Of a DNA stretch of 14,576 nt, positions 7,006-14,576 are shown piece after piece. This DNA comes from Chitinophagaceae bacterium UBA5175 (GTDB lineage: Bacteria; Bacteroidota; Bacteroidia; Chitinophagales; Chitinophagaceae): contig DHWT01000123.1 in the NCBI GenBank assembly GCA_002413325.1, forward strand, positions 1 to 14,576, written 5' to 3'. Numbering within the stretch: position 1 is the first letter of the stretch; every line of letters starts with the position of its first letter. The translations under genes and the position numbers were made by a program. Under the pieces are notes generated by a model. It saw nothing but the letters and a program-made list of their open reading frames with translations, made no database searches and was not told the DNA's origin.

Positions 7006-10000
7006 TTATTCGCCCAGCGCATTCACTTCTTTCACTTTCGATTTATGTTTACCGGAAATAAATGTATATACAGCCGGAATCACAAACAAAGTCAGGATCA
7101 GGGAGAAAAGAATCCCGCCGACCACCACGATGCCCAGAGGAATCCGGCTTGTGGACGCCGCACCCAGGCTCAGGGCAATCGGCAGAGCGCCTAAAGAAGT
7201 AGCGAGGCTGGTCATTAAAATCGGTCGCAGTCGCTGGGATGATGCTTCCACCACGGCCTGCATTTTTTCATGCCCCTGCTCTCTTTTCTGATTGGTGAAC
7301 TCGACGATCAGGATCCCGTTCTTGGTTACCAGGCCAATCAGCATGATCATGCCGATCTCGGAAAATATATTCAGCGTCTGGCCGAACAGCCAGAGACTCA
7401 GCAGGGCGCCGGCCAGGGCCAGCGGCACCGTCAGCATGATGGCCAGCGGATCGATAAAACTTTCAAACTGAGCCGCCAGCACGAGATAAATTAAAATCAG
7501 GGCGAGGCCGAAGGCAAATAATATATTGGAAGAACTTTCAGCATAGTCCCGGGCTGTACCCGTCAGCGCGGTCTGGAATGTGGGATCCAGTACCCTGGCC
7601 GCGATGGTCTGCATGGCGTTGATCCCGTCTCCCACCGTATGCCCTTCGGATAGCGATGCAGACACGGTTGCCGATTTATACCGGTTGAAATGATAGAGGG
7701 TTGAAGGATTGCTGTTTTGTTCCATCTTCAACACAGCACTCAGCGGAATCTGGTCTCCTTTTGCATTTCGCACATATAGTTTGGAAACATCCATGGGTTT
7801 GTTCCGGTCGGTTCTGTCCACCTGCGCAATGACCGGGTACTGGTATCCGTTCTGAATAAAATAAGCCAGGCGCCCGCCACTGAATGCCGATTGCATGGCG
7901 CTGATCACATCGTAGGTGGACAGGCCGAGGTCTTTGATCTTGATCCGGTCCAGGCTGATATCCAGTTCCGGTTTATTGAACTTGAGGTTCACATCCACAT
8001 TGGAAAACGTTTTATCCTTCCGCACTTCTGACAGGAATTTGGGAATAAACTCTTTTAATTTTTGCAGGTCCTGGTTTTGCAAAACAAATTGCACCGGCAG
8101 TCCGATCCGGGCACCGGATCCCACGGCGATGGTCTGCTCCTGGATGATAAAGATCCGGGCGTCGTTAAAGCGGTTTAATTTCTGCTGCAGGTCGTTGGCA
8201 ATCTGGAACTGGGTCCTGGTCCGTTCGTTAGGAAGCGTGAACCCGATACGGGGCATCGAAGTATTATTCGAAGGACCGGCCGGCGTGCGTACGAAAACAA
8301 AACTCCGCTCCGGAACCGAATCATATAAATAGCTGGCAATACTGTCTGAAATATTCGACATGTAGCTGAAGCTCGTTCCTTCCGGTGCTGTGGCTGTAAA
8401 GCGCAGGGTGCTCCGGTCTTCCAGCGGCGCGAGTTCGCTTTTCAATGCATTGAGTAATAACACAACCATCGTAACACAGGCCGCAATGATCACCCAGGCA
8501 AACCAGCGAATCTTTAAAAATGAAAGCAGCAAACGCCGGTACCCGTTTTCCATGCCCTTGAAAAAAGGTTCCGTCCTTTCATAGAACCTCCCGTGCGAAG
8601 CGTCTTTTTTTGTCAGGACCACATTGAGAACCGGCGTGATGGTGAGAGAAACAAAAGCCGATATCAATACCGCCGATGCGAGCACAACACCGAATTCCCG
8701 GAACAGTCTTCCTACAAAACCCTGGAGGAATACAACGGGCATGAATACGACCGCAAGTGTCAATGAGGTTGAAATGACAGCGAAAAATATTTCCTTGCTT
8801 CCTTCCACGGCCGCTTTACGGAGCGGAAATCCTTCTTCCAGTTTCCTGAAAATATTTTCCGTCACCACGATACCATCATCCACCACAAGCCCCGTGGCCA
8901 GCACGATCGCAAGCAGGGTCAGGATATTAATGGTAAAACCCGCCATATACATGATGAAGAAGGTTGCGATCAGAGAGATCGGGATATCAATCAGCGGGCG
9001 GATCGCAATCAGCCAGTTGCGGAAAAAGAAAAAGATCACCAGCACAACCAGTGAAAAAGCGATGATCAGGGTATCTTTTACTTCGTTGAGCGACTGGCGG
9101 ATGGTGGTCGTATTGTCAATCAGCACACTGAATTCCAGGTCCGCTTTATTGGACGCCTCAATCGCTGCCAGCTTTTTATTGAAATCATTGGCTATGGCAA
9201 TATTATTGGCACCGGGCTGGGGAATCACCGCAAGGCCCACGGCATTCACCCCATTGTATTTCCAGTTTTGTTCCGGGAACTGCGGACCGAGTTCAATACG
9301 TGCGATATCCCCGAAGCGAACGATCCCGAGGCTGTCCTGACGCACAATGACGTTCCTGAAATCCGCTTCACTGGTAAGGCGGCCCTGGGTCTGGATGGTG
9401 AGCTCGGTGTTATTACCATAAATTTTCCCCGGGGGAATTTCCACATTTTCCGCATTCAGGGCGGCCGAAATATCATTGAATGCAATTCCGTAGGCATTCA
9501 TTTTATCCGGATCCAGCCAGATGCGCATGGCAAAACCTTTATCGCCAAACACATTCACGGAACTGACCCCGTCGATGGTCTGCAGTTGCTGCTGCAGCAC
9601 ATTATCAGCATAATCGCTGAGTTGCATCAGGCTTTTCGTGCGACTCTGCACCACCAGCAATAAAATGAAATCGCTGTTGGCGTCTGCTTTGGAAACTACC
9701 GGTGGGGCATCTATATCCAGCGGAAGGTTCCTCGCAGCCTGTCCCACTTTATCCCGCACGTCACTGGCGGCACCTTCCAGGTCATAGCCCAGGTTAAATT
9801 CCACCGTGATCGAACTGTTACCCAGAGAGCTGGTGGAAGAAATCGTGCGGATACCGGGAATCCCGTTGATTTGTTTCTCGAGTGGTTCGGTGATCTGGCT
9901 TTCAATAATATCCGGGTTGGCTCCCGTATAGGACGTGTTGACGGTAATGATGGGTGGATCGATGGCCGGATAATCCCTGACGGCAAGGAAATTAAATCCC

Positions 10001-10080
10001 ACTATGCCGAAGAGGATCAGCATGAGATTCATGACCGTCGCCAGCACCGGCCGCTTCAGGGATAATTCCGAAATATTCAT
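7006..10080 (-). CDS. RND family efflux pump, inner-membrane subunit
   Basis: This 1024-residue protein is of full length for an AcrB-type resistance-nodulation-division pump. It begins with MNISELSLKRPVLATVMNL, the usual TM1 region, and has two large periplasmic loops and twelve predicted membrane segments. The TM4 proton-relay aspartates are present as VVDDGIVVTENIF (Asp401 and Asp402). The TM10 lysine is present in GLVTKNGILIVEF (Lys920). These residues and the hydrophobic/amphiphilic-efflux style loops point to a proton-driven exporter of drugs, dyes, detergents or metabolites rather than a heavy-metal pump, which would carry a different TM4 signature. Its substrate range is not readable. 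It sits between adaptor (12 bases upstream) and outer-membrane channel (8 bases downstream), forming a complete tripartite system. No frameshift or missing motif was seen. Confidence 0.97.
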   Translation of the reverse strand: MNISELSLKRPVLATVMNLMLILFGIVGFNFLAVRDYPAIDPPIITVNTSYTGANPDIIESQITEPLEKQINGIPGIRTISSTSSLGNSSITVEFNLGYDLEGAASDVRDKVGQAARNLPLDIDAPPVVSKADANSDFILLLVVQSRTKSLMQLSDYADNVLQQQLQTIDGVSSVNVFGDKGFAMRIWLDPDKMNAYGIAFNDISAALNAENVEIPPGKIYGNNTELTIQTQGRLTSEADFRNVIVRQDSLGIVRFGDIARIELGPQFPEQNWKYNGVNAVGLAVIPQPGANNIAIANDFNKKLAAIEASNKADLEFSVLIDNTTTIRQSLNEVKDTLIIAFSLVVLVIFFFFRNWLIAIRPLIDIPISLIATFFIMYMAGFTINILTLLAIVLATGLVVDDGIVVTENIFRKLEEGFPLRKAAVEGSKEIFFAVISTSLTLAVVFMPVVFLQGFVGRLFREFGVVLASAVLISAFVSLTITPVLNVVLTKKDASHGRFYERTEPFFKGMENGYRRLLLSFLKIRWFAWVIIAACVTMVVLLLNALKSELAPLEDRSTLRFTATAPEGTSFSYMSNISDSIASYLYDSVPERSFVFVRTPAGPSNNTSMPRIGFTLPNERTRTQFQIANDLQQKLNRFNDARIFIIQEQTIAVGSGARIGLPVQFVLQNQDLQKLKEFIPKFLSEVRKDKTFSNVDVNLKFNKPELDISLDRIKIKDLGLSTYDVISAMQSAFSGGRLAYFIQNGYQYPVIAQVDRTDRNKPMDVSKLYVRNAKGDQIPLSAVLKMEQNSNPSTLYHFNRYKSATVSASLSEGHTVGDGINAMQTIAARVLDPTFQTALTGTARDYAESSSNILFAFGLALILIYLVLAAQFESFIDPLAIMLTVPLALAGALLSLWLFGQTLNIFSEIGMIMLIGLVTKNGILIVEFTNQKREQGHEKMQAVVEASSQRLRPILMTSLATSLGALPIALSLGAASTSRIPLGIVVVGGILFSLILTLFVIPAVYTFISGKHKSKVKEVNALGE

Positions 10081-10092
10081 GCGCGCATCATT

Positions 10093-11172
10093 CTATTTTG
10101 CAGCCTGGTTATTATTCATTGCTGCGAATTCTTCCAGGGTTCTGACATTCCTTACCTGGAGCGGGGCATTCGGCCGCGCAAATAAAACTCCTGTTACCAC
10201 CACGGTATCGCCCACCTTAATTCCTGATGTTATTTCAACATTATTGGATAAGCGAATTCCTGCAGCCACATTCACATAACTGGCTTTCCCGTCTTTTACG
10301 AGAACCAGCTGGTTATTTTTATCATCGGGTATCAGGGCATTGGTCGGGATCAGGATGGCTTTCTTGTCCATACCGGCATTCACCGACACTTTCGCAAAAC
10401 TTCCGGGATTGGCATCGCTGTTTTCGAGCAGGGCCCGCACCGTCATATTGCGGGTGGCCAGGTTTACCTGGGGTTCCATGGCGATAATCCGCGCCTGACG
10501 TTTTTTACCCGATTGATCCATTTCCACATCCACCGTTGCACCCACTTTTAAAACCGAACTATAATCTTCCGGTATCGTAAAATCAATTTTGACCTTGTCG
10601 CGCTGCAGCAGGGTGGCGATCAGGGTTGTGGGAGAAACATAAGCGCCCACACTTACCTGCCGTAAGCCGATATATCCGTCGAAGGGCGCCTTCAGGTATG
10701 TCTTATCCAGTAAGGCCTGGTTATATTCGATATCCGCTTTGAAACCATTTACAATATTTAAAGCGGCATCGTAATCACTCTGGTTGATCCCGTTCACGGC
10801 AAGCAGCTGCCTGTCGCGCTCTTCCGTTTTCATCGCCAGATCCAGGGCCACTTTGCTTTTTTCAAGCTGTGCCTGCAGGTCTGCGTTATTGACTGTTGCG
10901 ATCAGGGTTCCTTTTTTGATCAGTTTCCCTTCCGGAACAAACAAATACGTTAACCGGCCGCTGGCTTCCGGATGCAATTCCACGTATTCATTGGCAACAA
11001 CGCTGCCATTCACTTCCAGGGTATTGGAAATGGGTTTTGCGGTAGCTACCAGTACGTCTACGATGGTGGGGGGCGATGCTGCCGGTTTGGAAGGATCTGT
11101 TTTATGTGAGCAAGCCGATAAGAAACCCCATAATATAACCACACTGAAAATTCTTATCTTCTGTTTACTCAT
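10093..11172 (-). CDS. RND efflux periplasmic adaptor (membrane fusion) lipoprotein
   Basis: The 359-residue protein has a lipoprotein signal ending in LSAC (Cys21), followed by a proline-rich linker. The biotinyl-lipoyl-like domain is split in two halves, around EASGRLTYLFVPEGKLIKKG (69-88) and around KAPFDGYIGLRQVSVGAYV (161-179), with a coiled hairpin between them (about 98-157). A beta-barrel (about 193-270) and a membrane-proximal domain follow. This is the adaptor that links the RND pump to the TolC-like channel. It is the first gene of the efflux operon. A -7 box lies 37 bases upstream, so it can be transcribed independently of the proline dehydrogenase gene. No TetR or two-component regulator is adjacent. 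Confidence 0.95.
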   Translation of the reverse strand: MSKQKIRIFSVVILWGFLSACSHKTDPSKPAASPPTIVDVLVATAKPISNTLEVNGSVVANEYVELHPEASGRLTYLFVPEGKLIKKGTLIATVNNADLQAQLEKSKVALDLAMKTEERDRQLLAVNGINQSDYDAALNIVNGFKADIEYNQALLDKTYLKAPFDGYIGLRQVSVGAYVSPTTLIATLLQRDKVKIDFTIPEDYSSVLKVGATVDVEMDQSGKKRQARIIAMEPQVNLATRNMTVRALLENSDANPGSFAKVSVNAGMDKKAILIPTNALIPDDKNNQLVLVKDGKASYVNVAAGIRLSNNVEITSGIKVGDTVVVTGVLFARPNAPLQVRNVRTLEEFAAMNNNQAAK

Positions 11173-11208
11173 CCAGCTTCCGGGTTTGAAAAATTAAAAA
11201 GCAGACTC

Positions 11209-11216
11209 CAAATATA
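11209..11216 (-). promoter_or_regulatory. Candidate -7 box for the efflux operon
   Basis: The minus strand reads TATATTTG, an exact TAnnTTTG match, 37 bases before the adaptor ATG. I found no TTTG or good TTG at the usual -33 distance. Either the promoter is weak and needs an activator, or the match is chance in AT-rich spacer. Confidence 0.4.
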
Positions 11217-11275
11217 AACAGAAAGAATTTTTAGGCAGATTATCGGAGGTTTTATTATTTAAACGGGTTAAATCC

Positions 11276-11290
11276 ATGTTCATTGAACAT
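11276..11290. repeat. 15-base perfect-armed palindrome at the proline dehydrogenase stop
   Basis: ATGTTCA (11276-11282) and TGAACAT (11284-11290) are exact inverted copies around one central base. The element overlaps the TGA stop of the proline dehydrogenase gene and lies about 60 bases upstream of the efflux operon's -7 box. It is not followed by a T-run, so it is not a convincing terminator. It could be an operator or chance. Confidence 0.4.
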
Positions 11291-12518
11291 TTTTCATCTT
11301 TCGCCGATTTAATTCCCTGCTGATCAGCGTAAGCTCGCGGCCTGTCTGCCCGCTGAGGGAACTGTTTTCTTCGGCCCGGCGCATGAGATAAGGGACCACG
11401 TCTTCGATGGGGCCGAAGGGCAGGTATTTGCTTACAGAACATCCGGCCTTCGCGAGGTTGAACGTAATATGGTCACTCATGCCATAGAGCTGGGAGAAAT
11501 GAATATGCGGATGGTCGTAAGCAAGGCCTTTCTGTTTCAGTAATTCCGCTGCGTGCAGGTTGCTGTAATCATTGTGGGAGGCGACGATGCAGGCAATATG
11601 TTCTATATGATCAATGCAGAATGCCACGGAGTCATTATAATCCCGGTCAGTCGATTCCTTATCCGGCTGTATGGGAGAGGGATAATTTTTTTCCACAGCC
11701 CGGGCCCGTTCCTTCTCCATATACGCTCCGCGTACCAGTTTCACACCCAGCACGAAATCCTTGAGCCGGGCTGCTTCCAGCATATCTTTCAGAAAAGCCA
11801 GCCGGTCGTGCCTGTAGAGTTGGGCGGTATTATAAACAATCACTTTCCCTTTGTTGAATTCCGCCATCATCTGAATACTCAGCACATCCACCGGATCCTG
11901 GATCCAGGTTTCTTCGGCGTCTATGAGAACGGCGATATTTTTTTTGGCTGCCTGTTCACATATTTTGTGCATGCGGCTGCGGATCCGTTCCCATTCCGCC
12001 ACTTCTTCTTCCGTAAAAGCCGCCAGCGCGGCGGCATAACGTTTCATTAGGGAGCCGGAAGCCTGGTCGAGGGAACGATCCAGTTTCTCCAGCAGTTCAA
12101 AGCGGGCGCAGCCGGTCATCTTTATACTGATAAAAGGAATATTGGGCTGCGAAGCCGCATAGTTGATGACCCGTATAAATTCTTCACAGGCCTGGTCAAA
12201 TCCGGCTTCCCCGTTATTACCCCCCTCCACGCCATAATCCAGAATGGCCTGCACATGATAGGCTGCGAGCCGGCGGGCGACAGGCGCTGTTTGTTCCAGG
12301 TTTTCACCGCCTACGAACTGGGAAAATATCGTTTTGCGGATCAGTCCCCGGATCGGCAGTTTCCAGCGGATGGCCCAGGGCGTGAGCCGGATTCCCCATT
12401 TCACGAGGAACGGTTTGTCCATACTTTGAAACAGAAACCTGGCTTTTTTGAGCTCTGCATCTGATTTATAGGCAAAAGCAATTTCAGTATTTTCGAAAGA
12501 AAAGTCATTATATATCAT
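11280..12518 (-). CDS. Proline dehydrogenase (monofunctional, FAD-dependent)
   Basis: From the ATG at 12518 the protein has 412 residues. It would oxidise L-proline to 1-pyrroline-5-carboxylate with FAD, passing electrons to the respiratory quinone pool. Family motifs are DAEETWIQDP (200-209), YNTAQLYRHDR (229-239), GVKLVRGAYMEKER (258-271), VASHND (312-317), QLYGMSDHITF (343-353) and the C-terminal YLPFGPIEDVVPYLMRRAEEN. The last includes the paired arginines (380 and 381) that hold the substrate carboxylate. The frame is open further upstream to an ATG at 12587. I reject that start because the family's usual N-terminus (NTEIAF...KKARFLF) begins right after MIYNDFSFE, and because the longer form would cross the promoter candidate. 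No P5C dehydrogenase domain is fused, as is usual in Bacteroidota. Confidence 0.95.
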   Translation of the reverse strand: MIYNDFSFENTEIAFAYKSDAELKKARFLFQSMDKPFLVKWGIRLTPWAIRWKLPIRGLIRKTIFSQFVGGENLEQTAPVARRLAAYHVQAILDYGVEGGNNGEAGFDQACEEFIRVINYAASQPNIPFISIKMTGCARFELLEKLDRSLDQASGSLMKRYAAALAAFTEEEVAEWERIRSRMHKICEQAAKKNIAVLIDAEETWIQDPVDVLSIQMMAEFNKGKVIVYNTAQLYRHDRLAFLKDMLEAARLKDFVLGVKLVRGAYMEKERARAVEKNYPSPIQPDKESTDRDYNDSVAFCIDHIEHIACIVASHNDYSNLHAAELLKQKGLAYDHPHIHFSQLYGMSDHITFNLAKAGCSVSKYLPFGPIEDVVPYLMRRAEENSSLSGQTGRELTLISRELNRRKMKNVQ

Positions 12519-12534
12519 AAAAATCCGGCTTGCA

Positions 12535-12542
12535 CAAATGTA
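12535..12542 (-). promoter_or_regulatory. Candidate -7 box of the proline dehydrogenase gene
   Basis: The minus strand reads TACATTTG, an exact TAnnTTTG match, ending 17 bases before the chosen ATG at 12518. No good -33 TTG is present. Instead a palindrome (12562-12575) begins 20 bases upstream of the box, where the -33 element would be. This suggests activator-dependent or operator-controlled transcription. Confidence 0.45.
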
Positions 12543-12561
12543 ACAGAAAAGCCCGTTGGCT

Positions 12562-12575
12562 GTATCAGGTGATAC
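12562..12575. promoter_or_regulatory. Palindromic operator candidate between proline dehydrogenase and epimerase
   Basis: GTATCAGGTGATAC has perfect 6-base arms (GTATCA/TGATAC) around GG. It lies in the 92-base spacer between two divergent metabolic genes, at the -33 position of the proline dehydrogenase promoter candidate and 36 bases before the epimerase ATG. A dimeric regulator bound here could control both genes. The symmetry is seen; the role is inferred. Confidence 0.4.
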
Positions 12576-12610
12576 CCCCATACACAATTATTGCTTATTT
12601 TCGGTTGCCC

Positions 12611-13708
12611 ATGAGGATCCTAAAAACCCGCATTTACAAACTGTCCATCCCCATGCACCCGTTCCGGATCGCGACGGGCACGATGTACCATGCACAGAAT
12701 CTGTTCATACGTGTGGAGACTGCCGGCGGACTGACCGGCGTTGGTGAATGTTCTGCCTTTCCAATGATCGTGGGCGAAACCCAGGCCACCTGTTATGAAA
12801 TGGCGAAGGACTTTGCAAGGCTCTGGAAAGACCAGGACGCATCGGATATTCATGGCCGACTGAAAGAACTGGATGATTTTACGGCCTTCAATGCAACCGT
12901 AAAAAGCGCGTTCGATATGGCGCTGTACGACCTGGCCGCAAAGAAAGCCGGCTTGCCCTTGTATAAATTCCTGGGAGGAAATAAAAAGCCACTGGAAACG
13001 GACCTTACCATCGGAATCGGGGATCCGGAGACCATGGCAGCCACCGCCCTGGAATTTAAAAACAAAGGCGTCCGCATCATCAAGATCAAACTGGGAAAGG
13101 ATGGCACTACGGATTTGCTCCGGGTGCAGAAAATCCGCGAGGCGGTGGGTGATTCCATTCAATTGCGGATTGATGCCAACCAGGGCTGGGATTTTGAAAC
13201 CGCAAAAGAGGTCCTGGTGAAAATGGGTAAATACAGGATTGCATTTTGCGAACAGCCCATGCGGAACTGGAATGATCCCCTCCTGCCTTCGCTGCGGAAA
13301 ATTTCCCCCGTCAAAATCATGGCGGATGAAAGTGTATTCAATCACCACGACGCACGGCGGCTGATCCTGGCAGGCGCCTGTGATTATATTAATATCAAAT
13401 TCGCAAAATCCGGCGGCATCACGGAAGCCCTGAGGATAAACCAGGTTTGTGAAAAAAACGGAATCGCATGTATGATGGGCGGCATGCTGGAAAGCCGGCT
13501 GGCCCTGACGGCCTTTGCGCATTTTGCCCTTTCGCAAAATAATATCCGGTTTTATGATATGGACACCTGCCTGCTCGGCCACCAGGTTGACCCGGTGACG
13601 GGTGGTGTTCAGTTCAAAGGCTATTTCCTGGAACTGCCCGACACGCCCGGGATCGGAGCGGATATGGACGAAAACTTTTTAAAAACCTGTGAGCAGACCT
13701 GTATATAA
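12611..13708 (+). CDS. Dipeptide epimerase-like enolase-superfamily enzyme
   Basis: From the ATG at 12611 the protein has 365 residues, normal for the muconate lactonising enzyme/dipeptide epimerase branch of the enolase superfamily. An N-terminal capping domain is followed by a TIM barrel. It carries the KIK catalytic motif (Lys158/Lys160), metal ligands Asp188 (DANQGW), Glu214 (CEQP) and Asp239 (ADES), and the second catalytic lysine in INIKFAKSGG (about Lys263). A GGMLESRLAL segment (290-299) and DMDTCLLGHQVDPV (316-329) complete the active site. Relatives epimerise the C-terminal residue of dipeptides such as L-Ala-D/L-Glu from murein. The exact dipeptide cannot be decided from sequence alone. 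The frame is open to 12530, but the family N-terminus (MRILKTRIYKLSIPM) fixes the start at 12611. It is divergent from proline dehydrogenase and is followed after 63 bases by the thioesterase gene. Confidence 0.9.
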   Translation: MRILKTRIYKLSIPMHPFRIATGTMYHAQNLFIRVETAGGLTGVGECSAFPMIVGETQATCYEMAKDFARLWKDQDASDIHGRLKELDDFTAFNATVKSAFDMALYDLAAKKAGLPLYKFLGGNKKPLETDLTIGIGDPETMAATALEFKNKGVRIIKIKLGKDGTTDLLRVQKIREAVGDSIQLRIDANQGWDFETAKEVLVKMGKYRIAFCEQPMRNWNDPLLPSLRKISPVKIMADESVFNHHDARRLILAGACDYINIKFAKSGGITEALRINQVCEKNGIACMMGGMLESRLALTAFAHFALSQNNIRFYDMDTCLLGHQVDPVTGGVQFKGYFLELPDTPGIGADMDENFLKTCEQTCI

Positions 13709-13771
13709 AAAAGAAAACTGAAAAAAGAAAAATTGGAAACCATTTCATCATGTTGAACAAATAATAAACGC

Positions 13772-14296
13772 ATGGCAAAATCACCTATGGATTCGCAGAT
13801 CACAATGACGGAGCTCGTTCTTCCCAATGATACCAATGTATTCGGCAATCTGATGGGCGGCCGGCTCATGTACTGGATGGATATTGCCGCGGCCATCTGC
13901 GCCACCAAACATTGCAATGCCCAGGTCGTAACGGCCTCGGTGGATAATATTTCCTTTGAAAGTGCGATCGAGTTGGGAAATGTAGTACATATCGAAGCCA
14001 AACTGAGCCGGGCTTTCTCCACGTCCATGGAAGTCCACCTGAAAGTGTGGGGGGAAAGTTTCAAAAACCAGGAGCGCTATAAAAGCAATGAAGCCTATTA
14101 TACTTTCGTTGCCCTGGACGCTAACCGAAAACCGACGCGCGTTCCGGAACTGGTGCCGGGTACCGATGAAGAAAAGCGTTTGTTCGAAGGCGCCCTGCGC
14201 CGTCGCCAGCTCCGGCTGATCCTCGGCGGTAAGATGCGGCCCGAGGATGCAGATGAATTAAAAGCATTGTTTATCCAGGTGAGGCCGGGGCTGTGA
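13772..14296 (+). CDS. Acyl-CoA thioesterase, hotdog fold
   Basis: This 174-residue protein has the hotdog-fold acyl-CoA hydrolase signature NDTNVFGNLMGGRLMYWMD, with Asp37 at the usual catalytic position. It is followed by the conserved strand VTASVDNISFESAIELGNVVHIEAKLS. The family hydrolyses acyl-CoA thioesters in the cytoplasm, and members of the YciA/ACOT type act on a broad range of chain lengths. The C-terminal tail (RRRQLRLILGGKMRPEDADELKALF) is charged and extends slightly past the hotdog core. It reads in the same direction as the epimerase gene, 63 bases downstream, with an A-rich leader. Co-transcription is possible but the functions are not obviously linked. A repeat tract begins 2 bases after its stop. 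Confidence 0.92.
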   Translation: MAKSPMDSQITMTELVLPNDTNVFGNLMGGRLMYWMDIAAAICATKHCNAQVVTASVDNISFESAIELGNVVHIEAKLSRAFSTSMEVHLKVWGESFKNQERYKSNEAYYTFVALDANRKPTRVPELVPGTDEEKRLFEGALRRRQLRLILGGKMRPEDADELKALFIQVRPGL

Positions 14297-14298
14297 TG

Positions 14299-14366
14299 GG
14301 TTGACGGTTGACGGTTGACGGTTTGGCGTTAGGCGTTAGGCGTTTGGCGTTTGGCGTTAGGCGTTA
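14299..14366. repeat. Two adjoining heptamer tandem-repeat arrays
   Basis: Three exact copies of GGTTGAC (14299-14319) are followed by a 5-base joint. Six copies of GGCGTTA or GGCGTTT then follow (14325-14366), in the order A, A, T, T, A, A at the last base. The tract starts directly after the thioesterase stop and lies before the terminator. Units are too short and lack spacers, so this is not CRISPR. It is most likely an intergenic variable-number repeat. Confidence 0.85.
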
Positions 14367-14403
14367 GAATTGCAAAGTATGAAGCTGTTTTAATAAATAA
14401 AAA

Positions 14404-14428
14404 AACCCGCTCAACTGATGAGCGGGTT
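14404..14428. terminator. Bidirectional rho-independent terminator
   Basis: AACCCGCTCA (14404-14413) pairs perfectly with TGAGCGGGTT (14419-14428) around the loop ACTGA. On the minus strand the stem runs into a long T-run, so it is a strong terminator for the gene entering from the right edge. On the plus strand TTTTG follows, a weaker tail that can still end the thioesterase transcript. Confidence 0.85.
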
Positions 14429-14450
14429 TTGAATATTCATAAACGTCTGC

Positions 14451-14576
14451 TTATTTCGCGGCTTCGTCGTTGCCTTTTTCTTCCTGCTGCAGCTTTTCCT
14501 TGATTTCAGCAAGGGCGCCGAGATCACCGAGTGTTGGTTTTTCAACCTTGTTCTGGATCGTCTTCACGGCTTTGCG
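14451..14576 (-). CDS. C-terminal end of an unidentified protein (partial, 5' part outside window)
   Basis: The reverse strand is open from the right edge to a TAA at 14453-14451, giving the last 41 residues of a protein. The tail is highly charged and probably helical, ending LQQEEKGNDEAAK. I do not recognise the family from this tail alone. Support for its being real comes from the continuous frame, bacterial-like codon use and the strong terminator placed 23 bases beyond its stop. Confidence 0.7.
   Translation of the reverse strand, partial: RKAVKTIQNKVEKPTLGDLGALAEIKEKLQQEEKGNDEAAK

Noticed and set aside
8624..9340. A 238-codon plus-strand frame within the RND pump region
   Set aside because: It is antisense to the RND gene, rich in Ser/Thr as expected from shadow translation, and has no independent start signal.
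12519..12587. Longer N-terminus of proline dehydrogenase starting at 12587
   Set aside because: The extra 23 residues are not family-like, and the longer form would include the promoter and palindrome region.
12620..13582. A 320-codon open frame on the minus strand
   Set aside because: It lies entirely antisense to the epimerase gene, whose catalytic motifs are intact; the antisense protein has no recognisable motif.
14299..14366. CRISPR array
   Set aside because: Seven-base units without spacers are simple tandem repeats, and no cas genes are present.

Overview
The window looks like a stretch of Bacteroidota chromosome, most likely from the Chitinophagaceae/Chitinophagales side of the phylum. 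This rests on protein resemblance (proline dehydrogenase, enolase-superfamily epimerase, lipoproteins with short signal peptides), on promoters of the Bacteroidota type (-7 box TAnnTTTG, -33 box TTG/TTTG), and on A-rich translation starts without clear Shine-Dalgarno sequences. The family-level placement is inference; the phylum is well supported.

Layout, left to right. (1) Positions 1-296, minus strand: the N-terminal part of a small exported protein built from two similar helical repeats, cut by the window edge. (2) About 310 bases of AT-rich spacer with a good promoter candidate, followed by a tight plus-strand pair: a 556-residue predicted lipoprotein of unknown function and, 4 bases later, a radical SAM enzyme with a reduced C-terminal cysteine cluster. 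This pair is the least explained part of the window. (3) A GH30 glycoside hydrolase on the minus strand, converging on the radical SAM gene, and a divergent small VOC/glyoxalase-fold protein. (4) A tRNA-Val(GAC) gene on the minus strand with a near-ideal promoter. (5) A minus-strand tripartite efflux operon: periplasmic adaptor lipoprotein, RND inner-membrane pump and TolC-like outer-membrane channel, separated by only 12 and 8 bases. (6) A proline dehydrogenase just upstream of the efflux operon, divergently transcribed from a dipeptide epimerase-like gene across a 92-base spacer that carries a perfect-armed palindrome. (7) A hotdog-fold acyl-CoA thioesterase, a heptamer tandem-repeat tract, a bidirectional terminator, and the C-terminal end of an unidentified minus-strand gene running off the right edge.

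Functionally, most of the window is ordinary: drug/solute efflux, proline catabolism, peptide or cell-wall dipeptide metabolism, acyl-CoA hydrolysis and one secreted glycosidase. No insertion sequence, CRISPR array, phage gene or integrase was seen. The most promising candidate for an undescribed system is the lipoprotein plus radical SAM pair. Its coupling is clear from gene order, but its substrate and product cannot be read from the sequence.
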